From Bacillus norwichensis (GTDB lineage Bacteria > Bacillota > Bacilli > Bacillales > Bacillaceae_C): a stretch of 56,258 nucleotides of DNA. The stretch is from NCBI RefSeq assembly GCF_014836955.1, contig NZ_JACSPV010000028.1, positions 1-56,258 on the forward strand, in the 5' to 3' direction. This document shows, one piece after another, positions 51,404 through 56,258 of the stretch (position 1 is the stretch's first letter; each line of letters starts with the position of its first letter). The notes beneath the pieces were generated by a model. It worked only from the letters and a program-made list of their open reading frames with translations, did no database searches and had not been told where the DNA came from. The position numbers and the translations under genes were made by a program.

Positions 51404-52924
51404 TTATGTTCGAAGCTCTGCCACTCCTTTGGCATCAAATTGCATCCCTTCTTTTTTCAACCACTCAGCCATCTTTTCAATATCTTTGGAAAACACACGA
51501 TCTGACTGTATAAACGGTACAATCTTCCGACCATTTTCTAAAAAGCTTCTTGTAACAGTTGCCATCTTGTCTTTTCCCCGTATTTCAGCCGCCTGCATAC
51601 TGCATATCGCCTCAATGGCCAGTACACGACGTGTATTGGTGATAATTTGATAGGCATGTCTGGCCCCGATTGTTCCCATACTCACATGATCCTCCTGATT
51701 TGCAGAGGATGGAATTGAGTCAACGCTTGCCGGATGAGCTAGTGTTTTGTTTTCAGAAACTAAAGAAGCGGCAACATACTGCATAATCATTGCTCCTGAT
51801 TGCAGGCCAGGTTCTGGACTTAAAAAGGGAGGTAAATCATTTAATTGCGGATTCACCAAGCGTTCGATCCTTCTTTCTGAGATATTTGCTAATTCCGCCA
51901 CCGCAATCGACATGAAATCCATAGCTAATGCAATCGGCTGTCCATGAAAGTTGCCGCCTGATAAAACTTTTTCACCGTTTTCAAAGATTAATGGGTTGTC
52001 AGTAGCCGCATTCATTTCAATTTCTAATTTTTCCTTCGCATAATGTAACGCCTGCCATGTCGCACCATGAACTTGTGGTATGCATCGGATCGAATAGGCA
52101 TCCTGGACGCGCAACTCTCCTTGTCTTGTCGTTAAATAACTACCTTTCAAATAAGCGCGGAACCTTTCAGCCACTTCCACTTGTTCTTTATAGCCACGTG
52201 CCAAGTGAATATCTTCATCAAATGCATCCCTGATTCCCCGCAACCCTTCTATCGTGACAGCCGAGATGATTTCGGATTGATAGGCCATTTTTTCCGCTTC
52301 TAAGTATGCAACCACTCCCATCGCTGTCATCGCCTGTGTTCCATTTATTAGAGCAAGCCCCTCTTTGGCCGTCAGGGTAATCGGGAAAATACCTTCTTTT
52401 GTCAAGGCATCTATCCCTGAAATTCTTTCACCCTTATAAAACACCTCTCCTTCTCCCATTAACACAAGAGCCAAATGTGAGAGCGGAGCCAAGTCTCCGC
52501 TGGCACCAAGAGACCCTTGCTGCGGGATTACAGGATGAATCTCTGCATTGACTAAATCCAGAAGTCTTTCAATAACAACAGGGCGTACACCAGAGAAACC
52601 CTTTAGCAATGCATTTGCTCGGAGTAGGAGCATGGCCCGTGAGACCATTTCCGGAAAAGGGTCACCGATCCCACAGGCATGGGAGCGGATTAAATTCAAC
52701 TGTAATTCTTCCACATTCTCTTTGCCAATCAATACATCACTAAACTTTCCAAAGCCTGTATTGATACCATAGACAACTTTTTCTTCAGCAACAATTCTTT
52801 CAACAGCTTCTCGGCTTTTTTGGACTAGTTTTATACTTTCTTCGGTGAATCCCACCTTCTTCCGGTCAAAAAGAACCTGACGAACCTCAGAAAAAGAGAG
52901 TGATTGACCATTTAATTTAATCAT
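51404..52924 (-). CDS. hutH: Histidine ammonia-lyase
   Basis: A 506-residue enzyme that deaminates histidine to urocanate. The Ala-Ser-Gly triplet that forms the MIO cofactor is present in [14 protein letters not shown]. Other family blocks are [13 protein letters not shown] and [12 protein letters not shown]. The start is ATG 52924 behind AAAGGAG; the frame extends to 52942 without its own RBS. It follows hutP with the antitermination hairpin between. hutU, hutI and hutG are not in the window; the amidohydrolase relic comes next instead, so the rest of the histidine pathway must lie elsewhere or is lost. Confidence 0.93.
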   Translation of the reverse strand: MIKLNGQSLSFSEVRQVLFDRKKVGFTEESIKLVQKSREAVERIVAEEKVVYGINTGFGKFSDVLIGKENVEELQLNLIRSHACGIGDPFPEMVSRAMLLLRANALLKGFSGVRPVVIERLLDLVNAEIHPVIPQQGSLGASGDLAPLSHLALVLMGEGEVFYKGERISGIDALTKEGIFPITLTAKEGLALINGTQAMTAMGVVAYLEAEKMAYQSEIISAVTIEGLRGIRDAFDEDIHLARGYKEQVEVAERFRAYLKGSYLTTRQGELRVQDAYSIRCIPQVHGATWQALHYAKEKLEIEMNAATDNPLIFENGEKVLSGGNFHGQPIALAMDFMSIAVAELANISERRIERLVNPQLNDLPPFLSPEPGLQSGAMIMQYVAASLVSENKTLAHPASVDSIPSSANQEDHVSMGTIGARHAYQIITNTRRVLAIEAICSMQAAEIRGKDKMATVTRSFLENGRKIVPFIQSDRVFSKDIEKMAEWLKKEGMQFDAKGVAELRT

Positions 52925-52974
52925 TTTATTGGCTCCTTTCATTTTCCTTTAGTTGAATAAAGCTACAATAGAAA

Positions 52975-53037
52975 GGGGGCTATATCATGAAATCAATAAT
53001 GATTTCATGATATAGCCCCCTATTAACTAGTAAACTA
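52975..53037 (-). promoter_or_regulatory. HutP-controlled terminator/antiterminator between hutP and hutH
   Basis: A perfect hairpin with 21-bp arms and a 4-base loop occupies 52975-53020. On the minus strand it is preceded by three TAG triplets (53037, 53029, 53022 as first bases) spaced 8 and 7 bases apart, the NAG-type pattern bound by HutP with histidine and Mg2+. In Bacillus subtilis the corresponding hairpin stops transcription before hutH unless HutP binds. Confidence 0.85.
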
Positions 53038-53045
53038 TGGGCAAG

Positions 53046-53489
53046 TCATATGTGATTAATTCCTAAACCAATCGTTTCGTGCTCGGAACCCTTGACAGGT
53101 GCACCAATTGTCCCATACAAAGAAACGGCAATCCACTCTCCTTCTTCCTCCTTTGTATACGGGTTTCCCCGCAACACGGCAAAAGTCAAGCCAACCGTCC
53201 TCAGTATAGACCCTAATTGTACCTGGCCACGTGTAACTCCATGCAAAGCCTCAATAATAGCATGATATAATGCATGCGATTCACGGTAAATATCCGCTTG
53301 GATAATTCCATTTTTCTTGGCCGCTGTTTCAATCGCAGCAACGACTTTATGAGCATCCATTGAACCAACTTTTCCAACGCAGCCCTTCCAATTGGCCAGC
53401 TCCAGCTTTTTCAACTGTTCAGATGGGTGGTCAGACAGCAAAAGAAGAATGGCGTGACGACCAATACGAAGATCTTTATTCAAAGTCAT
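53046..53489 (-). CDS. hutP: Hut operon positive regulatory protein HutP
   Basis: A 147-residue RNA-binding antiterminator. With L-histidine and a divalent metal it forms a hexamer that binds NAG triplets in hut mRNA and prevents termination before hutH. The whole protein matches the family ([20 protein letters not shown] near the start, [20 protein letters not shown] in the middle and [11 protein letters not shown] at the end). It starts the operon behind a sigma-A promoter with an overlapping cre site. Confidence 0.93.
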   Translation of the reverse strand: MTLNKDLRIGRHAILLLLSDHPSEQLKKLELANWKGCVGKVGSMDAHKVVAAIETAAKKNGIIQADIYRESHALYHAIIEALHGVTRGQVQLGSILRTVGLTFAVLRGNPYTKEEEGEWIAVSLYGTIGAPVKGSEHETIGLGINHI

Positions 53490-53547
53490 CTAAACAACTC
53501 TTTCCATTTACCGCTCATCTAGAATCTAAAGACTAATAACTTCCTTT

Positions 53548-53576
53548 ATTGTAAGCGCTTATTTATGGAGTGTCAA
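53548..53576 (-). promoter_or_regulatory. hut promoter with overlapping cre site
   Basis: TTGACA (53576-53571) and TACAAT (53553-53548) are 17 bases apart, a near-perfect sigma-A promoter. TTGTAAGCGCTTAT at 53549-53562 (plus-strand reading) is a full match to WTGNAARCGYTTW and covers the -10 box and part of the spacer, so CcpA would block RNA polymerase when preferred sugars are present. Confidence 0.88.
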
Positions 53577-53612
53577 CCACATTTCATTGTTCGCTGCGGA
53601 TGATCAGTAGAC

Positions 53613-55151
53613 TTAAAATGAGTATTGTAGCCTTAGTTCGTCGTAATTCTGCTGCTTTTCTAACATCGTTCCGTACTTGCTGTAATTCGCATGCCAAGAG
53701 AAAGCTTTTTCCAGTACGTGCGGTGTTTGTCCGCCGTGTTCAAGGGCTTCCTCATAATATGCCAAAAGCTGATCGCGATACAGTGGATGAGCACAATTTT
53801 GGATGATCAGCGGTGCCCTCTCTCTTGGGGCCAGCCCCCTTAAATCCGCATAACCCTGTTCCGTCACAACAATATCTACATCGTGTTCAGTGTGGTCCAC
53901 ATGTGATACGAATGGAACAATGCTGGAAATATCTCCATTTTTCGCAGTCGACTTTGTCACAAAAATAGCAAGGCGAGCATTTCTAGCAAAATCTCCAGAT
54001 CCTCCAATTCCGTTCATCATTTTGGTTCCGGAAACATGCGTCGAATTGACGTTGCCGTATATGTCAAATTCCAGAGCCGTGTTGATGGATATCAAACCAA
54101 GCCTCCGAATGATTTCCGGATGGTTCGACAACTCTTGAGGCCGCATGATCAGTTTATCACGGTATATTTCAAAATTGCCGAAGACCTGCTTCATCTTCTC
54201 TTCTGACAAGGTAATAGAACAGCACGATGCAAAGTTGACCTTCCCTGCGTCGATCAAATCAAAGACAGCATCTTGTAATACCTCAGAGTATACCTCCAAA
54301 TCTTTGAATTCCGAATTAAGCATTCCATATAGGACTGCATTGGCAACAGAACCGATGCCCGACTGTAGAGGAGCCAGGCGCTCCGTGAGCCTGCCTTTCT
54401 TGACTTCGCTTCTTAAAAACGAAATTAGATGTTGAGCCATGATCTCTGTTTCGTGATCTGGAGGGACTATGTTGGACGGAGAATCCAATTGATCCGTGAA
54501 CACAATCCCTATCACTTTTTCCGGATCTACGGGAATCCCGATCGTTCCAATCCGATCAGCCACAGTTGTCAACGGTATGGGGAAGCGTTCCCCTTGTTTT
54601 TCCGGGTCATATAAATCATGTAACCCTTCCAGCAATTCCGGCTGAGCCATATTAATTTCAATAATGACTGCCTTAGCATGCTTAGCGAATGACAAAGAGT
54701 TTCCAATGGACGTCGTAGGGATGACCATTCCATCCTCTGTAATCGAAATCGCTTCCAAGATTGCAATATCAATCGGGTTGATCGTATTCTCCCGTACATA
54801 CTCAGCGGTATGGGATAAATGGTGATCGACAAAAAGTAGCTCACCTTCATTAATTTTCTTCCGCATAGTAGAATCTGCTTGAAATGGTAGTCGTTTATGA
54901 ATGATACCTGCTTCAGCAAAAACTTTATCTATATCTGATCCCAGAGATGCCCCGGTAAAAATATTTACCTTGATCTGTTCTTCTTTTGCCCTTTCAAGCA
55001 ACGCAAAGGGAACCGCTTTCACATCTCCTGCGCGAGTGAAGCCGCTTAGTCCCAACGTCATTCCATCTTTTATCCAAGATGCTGCTTCTTCAGCCGATAC
55101 GACACGATTTTTCAAACGAGGGTCTCTTATGCGATCATATAGTTTCCCCAT
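53613..55151 (-). CDS. Acetyl-CoA hydrolase/succinyl-CoA:acetate CoA-transferase family protein
   Basis: A 512-residue class I CoA-transferase of the AarC/Cat1/YgfH group. Glu290 in YSEVLQDAVFDL is probably the glutamate that forms the CoA thioester. NTALEFDIYGNVNSTHVSGT and IVTEQGYADLRGLAPRER are family signatures. It would move CoA between succinyl-CoA or acetyl-CoA and a free acid. ATG 55151 follows AAGAGGGA. The LytTR regulator gene lies 134 bases upstream on the same strand. No terminator was seen between it and the hut promoter. Confidence 0.9.
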   Translation of the reverse strand: MGKLYDRIRDPRLKNRVVSAEEAASWIKDGMTLGLSGFTRAGDVKAVPFALLERAKEEQIKVNIFTGASLGSDIDKVFAEAGIIHKRLPFQADSTMRKKINEGELLFVDHHLSHTAEYVRENTINPIDIAILEAISITEDGMVIPTTSIGNSLSFAKHAKAVIIEINMAQPELLEGLHDLYDPEKQGERFPIPLTTVADRIGTIGIPVDPEKVIGIVFTDQLDSPSNIVPPDHETEIMAQHLISFLRSEVKKGRLTERLAPLQSGIGSVANAVLYGMLNSEFKDLEVYSEVLQDAVFDLIDAGKVNFASCCSITLSEEKMKQVFGNFEIYRDKLIMRPQELSNHPEIIRRLGLISINTALEFDIYGNVNSTHVSGTKMMNGIGGSGDFARNARLAIFVTKSTAKNGDISSIVPFVSHVDHTEHDVDIVVTEQGYADLRGLAPRERAPLIIQNCAHPLYRDQLLAYYEEALEHGGQTPHVLEKAFSWHANYSKYGTMLEKQQNYDELRLQYSF

Positions 55152-55285
55152 GAATAATCCCTCTTTCTCAGAATCTATAGTTAAAAATCATTTTAGATCA
55201 CTATGCAGGTATAATGAGAAAAAGGGACTAGAATGGGGGATTCAATGCTTGAAGCAAGTAAATATTTGTTTAAAACAGAACATTT

Positions 55286-55921
55286 TTAAAAACCGAGAAG
55301 CTTCCGAAAATAACTGGAATAAGATTGACTGACTGGGATCCTTGTCTGATTATTCATTTCCAATACAAATGTTGAATGAGTATCAGGATAAATCGCCTGA
55401 ATGTGATGGACATTGACAATAAAGGATCGATGACAGCGGATAAAAGACTCCCTCGGCAATAGATATTCGAATTCCTGTAAAGTGTCTTTGTGTGTTCCAG
55501 AAATTCCATCAGCATAAACGTGAGTTTTCCTGTCTTTTACCTCCAAATATTTTACCTTTTCAAAGGAAACTGGAATCCACCCATCATGCGTCTTAACCGT
55601 CACGGCTGATTGTCCCTCTGTAAGAACAGGATAAATAGCTGTAACGCATCCTTCTAGGCTTCCGCCATATTGAAAAGGGACAGCCATTCCATGATAAGGC
55701 ACCCCGTATACCTCTCGATCAATAAATTCAGAAACCTTCTGCCTAGTGGTTAGAGCTTTATATGTGATCGTTCCTTCTTTAATCGGGTCGCCCGGCTTGA
55801 CTTTCAAATCAATCCGCTTGCTTGGACGATAGTATATATATTCCTTTGTATTTGCTACAGCAATAGAAATTTCATCGGAAAACAGCTCTCCGATCACATT
55901 TAAAAGTGACAAATTGTCCAT
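55286..55921 (-). CDS. LytTR-domain transcriptional regulator
   Basis: A 211-residue protein without a receiver domain. The N-terminal part (about 1-105) is a possible sensory PAS-like fold with ISIAVANTKEYIYYRPSKRI. The C-terminal LytTR DNA-binding domain (about 115-210) has KYLEVKDRKTHVYA, FIRCHRSFIVNVHHI and IPVSQSYSSYFRKLL. The start is ATG 55921, five bases after AAAGGTGG; the in-frame GTG 55930 lies within that RBS. It is upstream of and co-oriented with the CoA-transferase gene, its likely target. Confidence 0.87.
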   Translation of the reverse strand: MDNLSLLNVIGELFSDEISIAVANTKEYIYYRPSKRIDLKVKPGDPIKEGTITYKALTTRQKVSEFIDREVYGVPYHGMAVPFQYGGSLEGCVTAIYPVLTEGQSAVTVKTHDGWIPVSFEKVKYLEVKDRKTHVYADGISGTHKDTLQEFEYLLPRESFIRCHRSFIVNVHHIQAIYPDTHSTFVLEMNNQTRIPVSQSYSSYFRKLLGF

Positions 55922-56050
55922 TGGAACCACCTTTGATATTTTATCCCCTTAGACAAGTATATAATATTTCTTTATGATTCAGCATGAATTAACGTTTTAT
56001 GCTCTCCTGTGCGTTATAACAATATGTGGATATTCTCAAAAATTTCACAG

Positions 56051-56094
56051 CAAAAAAGCATACAAGGAAAAATTATAACTTTCCCTTGCATGCT
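56051..56094 (-). terminator. Terminator of the amino-acid ABC ATPase gene
   Basis: AGCAT-CAAGG-AAA pairs with TTT-CCTTG-ATGCT. On the minus strand it is followed by TTTTTTGCTG. It lies 6 bases after the stop codon. Confidence 0.85.
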
Positions 56095-56099
56095 TTCTT

Positions 56100-56258
56100 T
56101 CAATATCCATGGCGAAAATGCTTTAAAAATGTATTCAGTCTCTCCGTCTTCGGATTTTCCAATATCTGCTCTGGTGGCCCTTGCTCCACGATCTTCCCCT
56201 TGTCGATGAAGACGACACGATCAGAGATTTCTCGGGCAAAGTCCATTTCATGTGTTAC
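56100..56258 (-). CDS. Amino acid ABC transporter ATP-binding protein, C-terminal end (partial)
   Basis: Only the last 52 residues are in the window; the gene continues past the right edge. The fragment starts in the H-loop (VTHEMDFAREISDRVVFID) and continues GKIVEQGPPEQILENPKTER to the stop at 56100-56102. This tail is typical of polar amino acid importers (GlnQ/ArtM type). The substrate cannot be told from the fragment. Confidence 0.85.
   Translation of the reverse strand, partial: VTHEMDFAREISDRVVFIDKGKIVEQGPPEQILENPKTERLNTFLKHFRHGY

Overview
The window looks like a chromosomal segment of a Bacillaceae bacterium. It is AT-rich, its starts carry strong AGGAGG-type ribosome binding sites with frequent GTG and TTG starts, and it has sigma-A promoters, CcpA (cre) sites, lipobox lipoproteins, HutP, PaiB, a class A sortase and a YhcX-like GNAT/carbon-nitrogen-hydrolase fusion. 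No rRNA, tRNA, CRISPR array or phage was seen. Nearly everything concerns uptake and breakdown of small nitrogen compounds: cyclic amides, peptides, polyamines or amines, GABA-type intermediates and histidine.

Layout. 1-1.9 kb: a decayed IS1182-type insertion sequence abuts a class A sortase gene. 1.9-9.8 kb: a minus-strand operon (DUF1177, carbon-nitrogen hydrolase, cytosine-permease-like transporter, DUF917, hydantoinase/oxoprolinase A) with a PucR-type regulator. 9.9-12.1 kb: divergent MocR-type regulator and PaiB. 12.2-19 kb: oligopeptide ABC transporter with a C45-family Ntn hydrolase. 19.1-21.7 kb: sensor-poor histidine kinase, AraC-type response regulator and an unknown polytopic membrane protein. 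21.9-28.3 kb: APC permease, GNAT, GabD-like succinate-semialdehyde dehydrogenase and a sigma-54 enhancer-binding activator. 28.6-35.1 kb: potABC plus three potD genes. 35.6-48.1 kb: a long minus-strand cluster (nhaC, small biotinyl-like protein, potD, FAD amine-oxidase-like enzyme, second C45 hydrolase, GNAT/nitrilase fusion, potD, amidohydrolase, APC permease, GNAT). 48.3-50.9 kb: class III aminotransferase and divergent RpiR regulator. 51-53.6 kb: amidohydrolase relic and a two-gene hutPH operon with its antitermination site. 53.6-56.3 kb: acetyl-CoA hydrolase/CoA-transferase, LytTR regulator and the 3' end of an amino-acid ABC ATPase.

The clearest undescribed-looking system is a sigma-54 regulon. 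Near-consensus -24/-12 promoters lie upstream of gabD (26020-26035, minus), potA (28590-28605, plus) and nhaC (48112-48127, minus). Each is preceded by a shared palindrome, ATTCA-N4-TGAAT (one base off at gabD), and the enhancer-binding activator is encoded between gabD and potA. The regulated genes suggest import (PotABC with five different PotD proteins, two APC permeases), acetylation (three related GNAT domains), deacylation or oxidation (two C45 hydrolases, amidohydrolase, FAD oxidase) and removal of semialdehyde to succinate (GabD). The substrate is inferred, not shown.

A second signal is a family of seven intergenic elements of about 150-190 bp, all in the same orientation. Each is built of up to five hairpins and shows compensatory base changes between copies. 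They sit at the joints between gene modules.
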